From Lunularia cruciata (taxonomy: Eukaryota; Streptophyta; Marchantiopsida; Lunulariales; Lunulariaceae): DNA of 64,000 bases. Within the stretch, counting starts at the first letter, position 1; every line of letters starts with the position of its first letter. The notes beneath the pieces are model-generated. The model worked only from the letters and a program-made list of their open reading frames with translations. It made no database searches and was not told where the DNA came from. The position numbers were made by a program, and so were the translations under genes. Shown here piece by piece: positions 31,693 through 40,038 of the stretch. The DNA lies in NCBI GenBank assembly GCA_948567375.1, contig OX419756.1, positions 17,241,001-17,305,000 of the forward strand. The letters are read 5' to 3'.

Positions 31693-32592
31693 ATGGCGGC
31701 AATACCGGATGTTATCCTTGCAATGCAACAACAAATCAAGCATCTTACTCGATTGTTGGATGAACGAGACCAACAACGACAAGAACAGATAAACAGAGCG
31801 CCAATTCGAGATGGAGAAGATCGCATTCAATTTCCAAAACCCAATGTGTTTGAAGGCAAGAATCTTCCAGGCACAGTGGAGAATTTTGTGTTTGACTGTG
31901 AACGTTACTTTGAAGCCACCAATCTTCAAGACGAGCGGAAACAAATTCTCTTGGCTTCTAGCCAATTGGATGGAGTGGCAAAACTTTGGTGGCGATTCCG
32001 AGTAGAAAGAGCTGAACAACAAATTGTTACACCAATTTTTACATGGGCAGAATTCAAGGATGCAATACTTGGTCGATTTCAGACTATAAATGCCACCCGA
32101 GCTGCACGAGATAAATTGGCGGAGTTGAGGCAGATTGGCTTAGTGAGAAGCTACATCACACAATTTCAGAATATCATCATGCAAATTCCAAATATCCAAG
32201 AAGGTGAAGTTCTGGATCGATTTGTGCGAGGATTGAAGTCACGAACCAGATTGGAGGTGACCATGCGAGAGCCACCGAATGTAGAACAAGCCATGCAATT
32301 GGCTGAGCATTTTGATTCCTTAGTTGCGACAACTTGGTCTCGACCTCGACCTACACAAAACCCACTAGTACCACGAGTGGAAGAACCGATACCAATGGAG
32401 ATTGATGCTATCCAACGAAGACCACTTGGCACAGCAGATAGAGAAAGATTACGACAAAATGGAGGTTGTTTTTATTGTCGCCAGTTGGGGCATCGCATTG
32501 CTGAATGTCCACTCAAGAATGGACGACCTCGACAAGTTGCCCAAGTGGAGGTTGTGGAGCGGAATGATCAGGGAAACGAGGAATCCCAGTAG
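31693..32592 (+). CDS. gag: G1a Gag (capsid/nucleocapsid)
   Basis: 299 residues, uninterrupted. An N-terminal coiled-coil-like segment (ILAMQQQIKHLTRLLDERDQQ) is followed by the retrotransposon gag domain with its conserved aromatic pattern (AKLWWRFRVERAEQQ, FTWAEFKDAILGRFQTI, LVRSYITQFQNI, LDRFVRGLKSRTR) and, near residue 257, a zinc knuckle CFYCRQLGHRIAEC (CX2CX4HX4C). Gag builds the virus-like particle and packages the RNA. Start chosen at ATG 31693, whose GCGATGGCGGC context is shared by G1b. The stop TAG at 32590 is preceded by an in-phase GGGAAAC; pol lies in the -1 frame. This is the only fully intact retroelement protein in the window. Confidence 0.85.
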   Translation: MAAIPDVILAMQQQIKHLTRLLDERDQQRQEQINRAPIRDGEDRIQFPKPNVFEGKNLPGTVENFVFDCERYFEATNLQDERKQILLASSQLDGVAKLWWRFRVERAEQQIVTPIFTWAEFKDAILGRFQTINATRAARDKLAELRQIGLVRSYITQFQNIIMQIPNIQEGEVLDRFVRGLKSRTRLEVTMREPPNVEQAMQLAEHFDSLVATTWSRPRPTQNPLVPRVEEPIPMEIDAIQRRPLGTADRERLRQNGGCFYCRQLGHRIAECPLKNGRPRQVAQVEVVERNDQGNEESQ

Positions 32593-33098
32593 GAGATTTC
32601 GAGCCGCCTATTGGGAGCTTGATTAGTTCCAATGGGATTGAAGGCTCGACCTATGCAAGTTTGCTTCACTTGCAAGGTATGATATCTAATCGGGGTTGTA
32701 GAATTTTGGTTGATTCTGGAAGTTCAGAGAATTGCATGTCTATGCAAGTAGCAAAGGAATTGGGTATTCCTATCAAGCCAGTGATTGGAAGTAGTTTGAT
32801 GATGGCGGATGGTAGAAAGGGTTCTGCATTCCGCACCTTGCATCCTGTTACCTTCAAGATTGGGAAGGAGTATTTGGAGTGTATGAGGTTTGTAGTGGCA
32901 CCTCTACACTATGATATCATTCTGGGTCTACCTTGGCTTGAATGTCATAAGGTTCAATTTGATTGGACCCGACACCAAATTCAAGTACAACACCAAGGTA
33001 GGAATTTCCGATTAGGTTGTCTGGCACCTTTGAGTAAGACACCTAAGAATAGTCAGTCCCAAGATGGGAAGTTTGTCGAGAAGGTAGCCATAGAGTGA
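32568..33098 (+). CDS. pol: G1a protease region of pol (-1 frame relative to gag)
   Basis: Open from 32568, entered presumably by frameshift rather than by its own ATG. The aspartic protease shows CRILVDSGSSENCMS with the DSG active site (near 32710) and HYDIILGLPWLECHKVQFDW with the flap/ILG signature. The protease cleaves Gag and Gag-Pol in the particle. The frame then enters a linker and stops at TGA 33096-33098, in the first of three 60-bp repeats, where the other two repeats read GAG CAA. So the stop is a point-mutation lesion and not a natural end. Otherwise the domain looks whole. Confidence 0.75.
   Translation, partial: SGKRGIPVGDFEPPIGSLISSNGIEGSTYASLLHLQGMISNRGCRILVDSGSSENCMSMQVAKELGIPIKPVIGSSLMMADGRKGSAFRTLHPVTFKIGKEYLECMRFVVAPLHYDIILGLPWLECHKVQFDWTRHQIQVQHQGRNFRLGCLAPLSKTPKNSQSQDGKFVEKVAIE
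32571..32577 (+). promoter_or_regulatory. Candidate -1 frameshift slippery heptamer GGGAAAC
   Basis: G GGA AAC is in exact X XXY YYZ phase with gag (codons GGA 32572-32574 and AAC 32575-32577), 12 nt before the gag TAG. The -1 (pol) frame is open from 32568, just after a TGA at 32565, so gag and pol overlap by only about 25 nt around the heptamer. Four nt downstream, AATCCCA (32582-32588) can pair with TGGGATT (32633-32639), a possible stimulatory stem. G1b keeps the heptamer (55919-55925) and both stem arms. The same heptamer is used for gag-pro frameshifting in some animal retroviruses. Confidence 0.6.
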
Positions 33099-33240
33099 AT
33101 CTGGAAGGGAAATGAGTCCCAAGATGGGAAGTTTGCCAGGAAGGCAACCATGGAGCAAGCTCGGAAGAGAGATGAGTCCCTAGAAGGGAAGTTTGTTAAT
33201 GAAGCAGCCATAGAGCAAGCTTTGGAGGAAGATAAGTCTG
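33055..33240 (+). repeat. Three tandem 60-bp repeats between protease and RT
   Basis: Units start at about 33061, 33121 and 33181 with exact 60-bp spacing. Each encodes 20 residues of the pattern D-G/E-K-F-V ... A-I-E-Q-A ... D-E/K-S. G1b has the same three units at about 56409-56588, so the array predates the split of the copies. Confidence 0.85.
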
Positions 33241-33933
33241 TATTCGCAGTGTGGATCAAGCCGATTGCACAAGAAAAATCTGAGGAGGGCCAAGTGCCGC
33301 ATCAAGCAACGGTTGATCGGATAGTTCAAGAGTTTGCAGATGTGTTTCCGGATGATCTGCCAAAAGGATTACCCTCTGATCGAGGTATGCCCTTCAAGAT
33401 CGAGTTATTGCCAGGGAGTACTCCAATGAGTAGACCAATCTATCGGCTCTCACCAAAGGAGTTGGAGGAGTTGCGAACAACACTTACAGAGTTGTTGGAG
33501 AAGGATTTCATACGACATAGTACCTCTCCTTGGGGAGCACCGGTACTATTTGTTCCAAAGAAGGATGGAGGACTTCGTTTCTATATTGATTACCGTGAAG
33601 AATGCATATCCCTTGCCTCGGATCGATGACTTGCTTGATCAATTAAGTGGAGCACGATACTTTTCCAAGCTAGATCTTCGTAGCGGCTATTGGCAAATTC
33701 CTATTGAAGGAGAGGACGTGAAAAAGACTGCCTTTTGTACAAGGTATGGACATTTTGAGTGGAGAGTTCTACCTTTCGGACTCACTAATGCTCCAGCAGT
33801 CTTCATGGATCAGATGCATCGGGTGTTGGAGGGGCTATTGGATCAGTCTGTGGTAGTGTTCTTAGATGATATCTTAATCTATAGTAGGATAGAGGCAGAA
33901 CACATGAATCATGTGCGAGAAGTCCTAAGATGA
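33150..33933 (+). pseudogene. pol: G1a reverse transcriptase with 20-bp deletion
   Basis: The first part (frame as protease) reads [35 protein letters not shown] and [20 protein letters not shown] 20-bp deletion just after GATTACC (about 33596) relative to G1b removes the residues usually reading RALNKQTI and shifts to the next frame. That frame continues [29 protein letters not shown] (first catalytic Asp), [15 protein letters not shown] and [11 protein letters not shown] (catalytic FLDD). It stops at TGA 33931, which G1b shares. RT copies the RNA into DNA. The catalytic residues survive but the frame does not. Confidence 0.85.
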
Positions 33934-33999
33934 CTACGACAGTGGAAATTTTACTGCAAGAAGTCAAAGTCTGCTTTTTGGCAAAAGGAGTTTACCTTC

Positions 34000-34875
34000 T
34001 TGGGTCATAAGATCTCATCAGAGGGGATCAAGATGGAAGAAGAGGGGATCAAGGCCATTACTGATTGGCCTACCCCGAAGGATGCTACCAAAGTACGAGC
34101 GTTCAACGGATTGGCCAGTTTTTACCGACGGTTCATCCACTATTATGCTCACGTTGCTGCACCATTGACTGACCTCTTGGGAAAGAACTCGAGCTTCCAA
34201 TGGACCACCAAGCATGAAGAAGCATTCCAGAAGTTAAAGCATATGGTGTCTTCAAGACCCATTCTTCAACCATATGATCCTCAACTACCTTGTGTGGTTG
34301 CTTTTGATGCTTCTAACTTTGCAATTGGAGCTGTGTTGCAACAAGAATTTCCAGATGGACTACATCCTATTGCCTTTGTGTCTCGCCGACTAAATACAGC
34401 TGAAAGAAATTACTCTGCTCGAGATCGGGAACAACTTGCAATGGTATATGCCACCAAGGTATGGAGGCATTATCTCTTGGGGAAACAAGTGATCATGCGA
34501 ACTGATCACAAGCCATTGTTACAGACCTTACACCTAGAGCACATGAAGAGTCGACATCATCGATGGGAAGAGCAACTCCAATTGTTTGACATCAAACTTG
34601 AGTACAAACCAGGTCGGTTCTATGTAATCCCTGATGCTCTATCACGACGACCTGACTTGAAGTCTCTTCCTCTCATTGCGGCAGCAATTACAACGATGTC
34701 AATTGATCCCAAGATTCATAATGAGTTTCGGTTAGCCCTACAGCAAGATCCCTTCTTCCAAATGGTACACGGTCGTCTAACAGCACGCGACAAGGAGTAC
34801 AACACCTTCTCCTTCAAGGAAGGCCTTTTATTCCATGCAGACCAGATCTATGTTCCAACCAAAGGTGATCTTTGA
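34000..34875 (+). pseudogene. pol: G1a RT connection and RNase H
   Basis: In the frame of the RT palm after TGA 33931, 291 codons read GHKISSEGIKMEEE and FYRRFIHYYAHVAAPLTDLL (RT thumb/connection), then RNase H with VAFDASNFAIGAVLQQ (first Asp), NYSARDREQLAMVYA (Glu), MRTDHKPLLQTL (Asp) and YVIPDALSRRPDL (last Asp). All RNase H acidic residues are present. The frame ends at TGA 34873-34875, again shared with G1b, just before the integrase zinc-binding region. Confidence 0.85.
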
Positions 34876-34878
34876 CTT

Positions 34879-35637
34879 GTGCGCCTTCAAGAAGCCCATG
34901 ATTTACCAATAGTTGGTCACATGGGAGTGGACAAGACCTTGGGCACCCTCCAACGCCAATGGTGGTGGCCCAACATGACACGAGATGTTCGAGACTTTGT
35001 CCGATCATGTGAGAGTTACCAACGGAACAAGGCCAGCAACCAGAAGCCGAGTGGACTCCTTCAACCACTCGCCATTTCATCCGCTCGTTGGGAGCATGTG
35101 AGCTTGGATCTCATCACATCCTTGCCAAAGACAAAACAAGGATACACCGCAATTGTGGTGTTTGTGGATAAGCTTAGTAAGCAAATCCACTTGGCACCAA
35201 CCTGTGATAACGTGGATGCTCCAACCTTAGCGCAAATCTACTTTGACAATGTCTTCAAGCATCATGGGATGCCACGTGTACTCATCTCCGACCATGATCC
35301 TTGATTTACCGGGAAGTTCTGGCAAGCACTCTTCCAGATACTCGGCACCAAGCTTGCTTTGTCCACGGCCTATCATCCTCAAACTGATGGACAAACCGAA
35401 CGCGCTAATCGTACATTGGAGGATATGTTGCGGGCCTTTGTCAATGTCCACCATACCAACTGGGATGAATGTCTTGCAGCTGCAGAATTTGCCTACAACA
35501 ATTCCAAACAGGCAAGCACTGGATTTTCTCCCTTCTTTCTCAATTTTGGCCAAGATCCGCTTGTTCCAGATTCTCTTCTTGCTCCTCCTCCCTCTCAGGT
35601 TCCTCATACTTCTACATTCTTGACCACTATATCCTAA
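34879..35637 (+). pseudogene. pol: G1a integrase core
   Basis: The HHCC domain shows HDLPIVGHMGVDKTL and FVRSCESYQRNK. The second cysteine is Tyr here (G1b keeps SCESCQ), so the zinc site is damaged. The DDE core shows HVSLDLITSLPK (Asp), VLISDHDP (Asp), then TGA 35302 where CGA would give Arg, then YHPQTDGQTERANRTLE with the Glu. NSKQASTGFSPFFLNFG is the usual end of the core. A second stop, TAA 35635, replaces a probable CAA. The integrase inserts the cDNA. The catalytic triad is present but the reading is blocked. Confidence 0.85.
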
Positions 35638-36264
35638 TCTCTCCAACAAGCCAAATCTCACCTCCTTGTTGCTCAGAATCGCCAAAAACAATATGCAGAC
35701 CATCATCGTCGTGATCTCACCTTTGAAGTTGGTGATAAAGTCATGCTATCCTCTAGTAACCTCCCTCTCCCACTTGATACCCAAGTTCGTAAACTTGCTC
35801 CTAATTGGATAGGACCCTTTGATATCACCTACATTATCTCTCCTGTTGCTTATCATCTTGCCTTACCTTGTCACATGCGTATCCATCCTATCTTTCATAT
35901 TTCCAAGTTGAAACCCTTTGTTCCTAACACTTCTTCCTTTTCCTCTCGAGTCCAACCTCCCCTTCTTCCTGTCCCTATCAATGATCATGAGGAGTACAAA
36001 GTTGATCGTATCCTTGCGCGTCGCCATATTCAACGAGGCCGTCACCAACATATGGAGTACAAGGTCCTTTGGAAAGGGTATCTCCTTCATGATGCTACAT
36101 GGGAACCTCTTTCTCACCTCCAGAATGCACAGATGGCCATCAAGGAATTCAAAGCTTCACTGGCGACGAGGACGTCACCAACTAGCGGCGGGGGAATATG
36201 TAACAATATGGAGTTTAGTGACGAAGTTAGTCGGGCTTACGAAGTAGAGAATAAGAAAAAATAG
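35638..36264 (+). pseudogene. pol: G1a integrase C-terminal region with GPY/F module and chromodomain
   Basis: The frame continues SLQQAKSHLLVAQNRQ, then GDKVMLSSSNLPL and the GPY/F module (LAPNWIGPFDITYIISPVAY, HPIFHISKLKPF). A chromodomain follows, reading EYKVDRILARRHIQ and then YKVLWKGYLLHDATWEPLSHL. Chromodomains of this class recognise modified histones and direct integration, often to heterochromatin. Placing one after the integrase makes this a chromovirus. The frame runs on through the polypurine tract and 63 nt into the 3' LTR before TAG at 36262-36264. Confidence 0.85.
36185..36196 (+). other. Polypurine tract of G1a
   Basis: GCGGCGGGGGAA just before the 3' LTR, the likely plus-strand primer. 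G1b has GCGGTGGGGGAA at the same place. Confidence 0.8.
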
Positions 36265-36621
36265 CCTAGAATATTCTAGAAGCATCTAAGAAGCTTCTTA
36301 GGAAGCTTCCCAACTAGTTAACTTGCGCCCTAAGCAGGTAGCTTCTAGAAGGAAGCTTCTAGAAGCTTCTAACTAGCTTAGCTTGCACGCCAAGTAGGCG
36401 GCTTCTAGAAGGAAGCTTCTTGAGAAGCTTCCTAGTTAACTTGGCTTGCACTCCAAGAAAGTGGCTCAAGGAAACTTTTTGAGAAGCTTCAAGGGTCTTG
36501 TATGCTACCTATAAATACCAAGGCCAAAGCTCATGCTAGGCATTCGGAGTTTTCCCTCATTCAAGTGTCCCAATGTGAGCTTCCATTCTCCTATTTCTCT
36601 CCTTGGTTTTGGTCTTTTACA
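36199..36621 (+). repeat. G1a 3' LTR
   Basis: 423 bp, gap-free match to 30999-31421 with seven substitutions (for example GAC/GAA near 36256, GCGG/GTGG near 36462, CTGAAG/CCAAAG near 36525). TATA box at 36510-36517. The GAAnnTTC array is kept except for the dyad at 36471, now GAAacTTT. Confidence 0.95.
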
Positions 36622-36626
36622 TGACC
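36622..36626. repeat. Right target-site duplication of G1a (TGACC)
   Basis: Exact repeat of 30994-30998; beyond it the G3 protease gene resumes. Confidence 0.92.
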
Positions 36627-37205
36627 ATTCACTCTTACATCAATCTTGGAGTCATATTCACAAGCCTCCCATGGTGTTGGCTTGGCATCCACCACCCCCA
36701 TTGATACTAGAGCTTTTGCCTTCTTCTACCTCTTACTCCTTGTAGAACTCAAACCACCTCTAAGTTCCTTTCTCAAAATAGGATTCAAAGCAACCAGTTG
36801 GCCTATTGTGATGTTAGCCTTGTGGCTACTAACATCCTCTAAGAAATTGTAGTTCCATTGTTACTTTGATATCAAGAAGTCTTCCATCTCCAACTTCTTT
36901 CTTGGAGTCTTTGTTGTTGATGGCGTTGAGGTGCAAGTGCTCCTAGTAGACATAGGAGTATCTCTAATAAGAGTAAATCCTTGAGAAGAGTGCATATCTT
37001 CTGCAAAATGAGCTCTCTTCTTCTTTTGTGCCAAAAACTCCAAATTAGGACTCTTGGAGTTTGAGCACTCCCCCTTCTCAATTTGCTCTCAACCACATCT
37101 ATAGATGCTATCCCTTTACTTTTATTTGGATTAGGAGCCACTTGGGTTTCACTACCTCCTTCTTTCTCTCTATTGGCTCCCTCATAACCCCTTCCTCCAT
37201 TGGTT
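36627..37205 (-). pseudogene. pol: G3 protease upstream part and gag-protease linker
   Basis: The minus strand reads, from 37141 downwards: FLAQKKKRAHFAEDMHSSQG, a Thr/Ser-rich basic stretch, PRKKLEMEDFLISK, then (after a stop) QWNYNFLEDVSSHKANITIG and LVALNPILRKEL. Finally SKIDVRVNG runs into the G1a target duplication. This is the region between the G3 zinc knuckle and the protease active site, cut at 36626 by G1a and resuming at 30993. Confidence 0.55.
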
Positions 37206-38103
37206 AGTGGAATTTAGGCAATTCCTTTGGATATGGCCTCTTCATTCACAACCAAAACAATTTCTATCATTGAAATTGTTGGCTGGTTGACCTCCTCTAT
37301 ATGGATAGTTTCCATAACTCTTAGGCTCTCTCTCTAAACTCTGATCCACCTTTCTCTTCTCCCATAGTTGTACCACATTGATCTTGAGATCTGTAAGTTG
37401 TTCTATGATGTGTTTGAAGTGGATCTTTTCATGGAGGTGCAAGAACTAGAGCAACTACTACGTGTGGTGCAACCCTTGACACCAAAGTATTAGAAGTTCC
37501 ACCATACTTGTAGCTTTGAGGAGGATGCACAACTTCCTTCACCACCAAATCACTCTTATCTCTTTCCAAACTCTCCTCCATACAAATTGTGATCTTGATA
37601 GCTTCAACCTTGAAAGAAGATTTCTCATATCTCACCTTGCTTCTAATTTGTGGTCTCAATCCTCCCATAAAATTCTTGGTGAGCATAGCTCCTATGCAAA
37701 CCATAGTAATCTCCACATCATCTCTACCTTTCCTCAACACTATGTGAAATCTGGACTCTAACTTTTCCACTCTTTCCACATAAACTCTCACTTTCTCTCC
37801 ATCTCCTTGCTTGAGAAAGGTAACTTCACTCATCAATCTCTCCTCACTCTCATTTGGAAAGAAGTTCTCAACGAGTGCTGAAGTCAAACTCTCCCAAGGC
37901 TCTTCTTACCCTTCTTTCCTCTCTCTCTTTTGGTATTTTGACTCATACTATGTAAGTGATGCATCCTCAAAGAAATCTGGTAATAATGAGACCCAATCAT
38001 TCTTCTTCCTCTCATTGTTTCTTATGCAAAATCTCTTGAAGTCTCTCACAAAGGCCTCCACATCTTCTCCATCCTTGCCAAAGAAAATTGGAAGTTTCTC
38101 CAT
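37206..38103 (-). pseudogene. gag: G3 Gag
   Basis: ATG at 38103 gives MEKLPIFFGKDGEDVEAFVRDFKRFC, the usual gag-domain opening. After stops it continues with ESLTSALVENFFPNES, EVTFLKQGDGEKVRVYVERV and GGLRPQIRSKVRYE (37887-37429). It ends in a knuckle CFGCE-stop-RGHIQRNC (CX2CX4HX4C) at about 37265-37220. At least three stops. The order capsid then nucleocapsid is typical of Ty3/gypsy gag. Confidence 0.65.
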
Positions 38104-38337
38104 CTTAACCACTCACTGTCTTTCTTTTCTCTCAATTATTCTTTTTCTCTTTTCTTTTCTCACTCTATAACTAATAGAATATGTATATGACTAACACCAT
38201 CTGAGAGTAATCCACCCTAGGGAATGCAAAAGGTTCAGGTTGCTCCAAGATTTCTATAGCAAAATCTGGTCCTAGAGTGCATATAAATCAAACTCTTATG
38301 GATAGTTTATCCATAAGTTGAAATATTATCTCCATCA

Positions 38338-38811
38338 CTAATCTTGAGAACTAGCTAATGAAGATGGTAATATTTCTCTAGTTGTACTAAGATTGTCTCT
38401 AAGATCCTTCACCAAAGTTTCCAAAATTGCTTTTACTCTACTACACTCATGTCCTTTTGGAAGTCCTTTAACTCCACAAACCTCACATAACTTCTTGCTC
38501 TTAGATCTTCTCCCTCCCAATCTTGGTGAAGGAGGTCCAACATGCAAACCCAAGTCAAGTAATCCTCTCCTTTCCCTCAATCTCTTGCTCTCAAAGGTCA
38601 ATGGACATGAACTTGCTTCATGTCACTTCTCTTCACAAAGAAAACACTTAGACTCACTCTTTCCTCCAAGTGGTGTAGGTTTTTGAAACCTCTTAATAGT
38701 CTCTTCAAATTCTATTCTAAACTCTCTTTTCCTCAAATTCACCCCTATAGTCACCTCAAATTCTTGGACAACCTTACATAGTCTCAATTGCCACTCTTGA
38801 TGACCTTCCAT
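38338..38811 (-). pseudogene. G3 extra ORF upstream of gag with two Cys/His knuckles
   Basis: Starting MEGHQEWQLRLCKVVQEFEV, the frame has a helical basic part, a retroviral-type knuckle CFLCEEK-stop-HEASSC (CX2CX4HX4C) at about 38645-38605, then LRERRGLLDLGLHVGPPSPR and a second cluster CEVCGVKGLPKGHEC (CX2CX8HXC) near 38480. It then ends in an amphipathic helix-like stretch (VKAILETLVKDLRDN). It lies between the LTR and gag. An additional ORF 5' of gag is known in some Tat/Ogre-type elements, but nucleic-acid-binding knuckles there are not something I can match to a named family. Confidence 0.45.
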
Positions 38812-39324
38812 GTTCCCAAGATGAATCTAAACACTCAAACATACTTTTTGTTGCTGTCAAACTCCTCATGTATGAGATCTCAACTTTTCAGAATTAATCT
38901 TTCCTCACAATGTCACTCAAACCTCTCAACTAGTATGTCATAGTCCTCTAAAATTTTGCACATTTAATCACAACTCTAGGGTGTCTCTCCTTGCAAAATT
39001 TCAAGTCTTTTCATTGAACCATATGGCCTATCATAAGTAGAAATTTCAAGTCTAGATTTCAAACTTGAGATTTTGTCCAAAATCACCTTAATCTCCAAAA
39101 TGTACAATCTATCTTATACAATCTCTCCAAATCCTCTCAAGTGTCCAAGATATACAAAACCAACTCAAAGACATCATAATGAACTACAAGCTATAAAAAT
39201 GGGTCCAATTTCTCAAGCATAAGTTAGCACTCTCCTCACCTAAAGTTCTCTCCGAGTGAGCTCTCATAGCCTCCTTCTGTCTAATATAAAATTGTATGCA
39301 AAATATTATCTTGTCTTCAAGAGA

Positions 39325-39347
39325 GGTCCCGACAACAAAACCAAAAA
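39325..39347 (-). other. G3 primer-binding-site-like sequence
   Basis: Read on the minus strand directly after the LTR end (...GACTCACA): TTTTGGTTTTGTTGTCGGGACC, resembling a deaminated Athila/Tat PBS (GGCGCCGTTGCCGGGGA). The identity of the tRNA is uncertain. Confidence 0.4.
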
Positions 39348-40038
39348 TGTGAGTCGATCTATCTCTCACTCAAGATGAACCTCTGATGGCTATTATGGTA
39401 GCACACCATGGACTAAGAAGGCAAGGAACCCCAACTCCATCATACTCCACCAAGGCTAACACTACAAAACTAAAGATATTACTCACTAGAGAACTCAATG
39501 AGAGAGAGATAGTTGCAAATAAAAAGATGATGAGTACCTCCTCACCCCTTGTTTATATATTTGTGAAATAGTTATACACCAAAGTTACTAATTATTGGAG
39601 TAACTCAAATTACTAGGCTAAAGTCAAGTAAAGTCAAAAAGTATAAAGGAATATCCATCTACATGGGCATATTTTACTAAGCATTTAATCTTATCTTCAC
39701 CCGACCACTAAGTCAAGGATTCCTTCACATGGGCTATCCTTGGACTATAGAAAAATCCAAAACAAAAAGGCTTGTAGACCCAAGAGTTCTCAACTCTTTC
39801 CTCAAAGCCAAACATTTAGGCATAATACCAAGTCAACACACTAAAATCCAAAATAGTGGTGCTCATCTTTTCCACTTCCTCTAAAGTAAGGTCCCCTTTA
39901 TCTTAGCTATGACTAACTTTAGCTAATCATGACTAATGTAGAATCGTTATTTATCTTTATATAAATAATATCTCTCAAGTACTAGTAGTACCAAACTAAA
40001 TATCAAAATACTACACACATGCACAAACGGGTGTTACA
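39348..40038 (-). repeat. G3 5' LTR
   Basis: About 691 bp, TGTAACACCC at 40038 to GACTCACA at 39348. A TATATAAACAAGG box lies on the minus strand near 39560-39545. No second copy is visible in the window, so the LTR call rests on TG/CA ends, the TATA box and the adjoining PBS-like site. Confidence 0.5.

Larger units (their letters stand above)
30999..36621 (+). mobile_element. G1a: complete, young Ty3/gypsy chromovirus with heat-shock-like LTRs
   Basis: A 5,623-bp element bounded by 423-bp LTRs (TG...CA) and a perfect TGACC target duplication. It contains, in order: 5' LTR, initiator-Met PBS, leader ORF, gag with CCHC knuckle, a slippery heptamer, protease, a 60-bp triplicated linker, RT, RNase H, integrase, GPY/F module and chromodomain, polypurine tract and 3' LTR. 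I count seven LTR differences, all substitutions and six of them transitions, about 1.7%, so it is fairly recent. Pol carries a 20-bp deletion and several stops, mostly explicable as C-to-T changes at CGA or CAA codons. It is therefore non-autonomous as read. It lies inside the protease gene of G3. Confidence 0.93.
28342..40038 (-). mobile_element. G3: Athila/Tat-like Ty3/gypsy element, 3' truncated, split by G1a
   Basis: Reading down from 40038 the order is: 5' LTR (40038-39348), a PBS-like site, an ORF with two Cys/His knuckles, gag, a linker, protease (interrupted by G1a at 30994-36626), RT, RNase H and a fragment of integrase ending at about 28342. The 3' LTR is missing. Its PBS-like sequence GGTTTTGTTGTCGGGACC resembles a C-to-T decayed form of the GGCGCCGTTGCCGGGGA site of Athila/Tat elements rather than initiator-Met. 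No chromodomain is seen. The left end at 28341/28342 abuts forward G2 sequence directly, consistent with a deletion that removed the G3 3' end together with part of G2 pol. Many stops; inactive. Confidence 0.6.

Noticed and set aside
31693-36264. G1a as an active, autonomous element
   Set aside because: Gag is intact but pol has a 20-bp deletion, five stops and a lost integrase cysteine.
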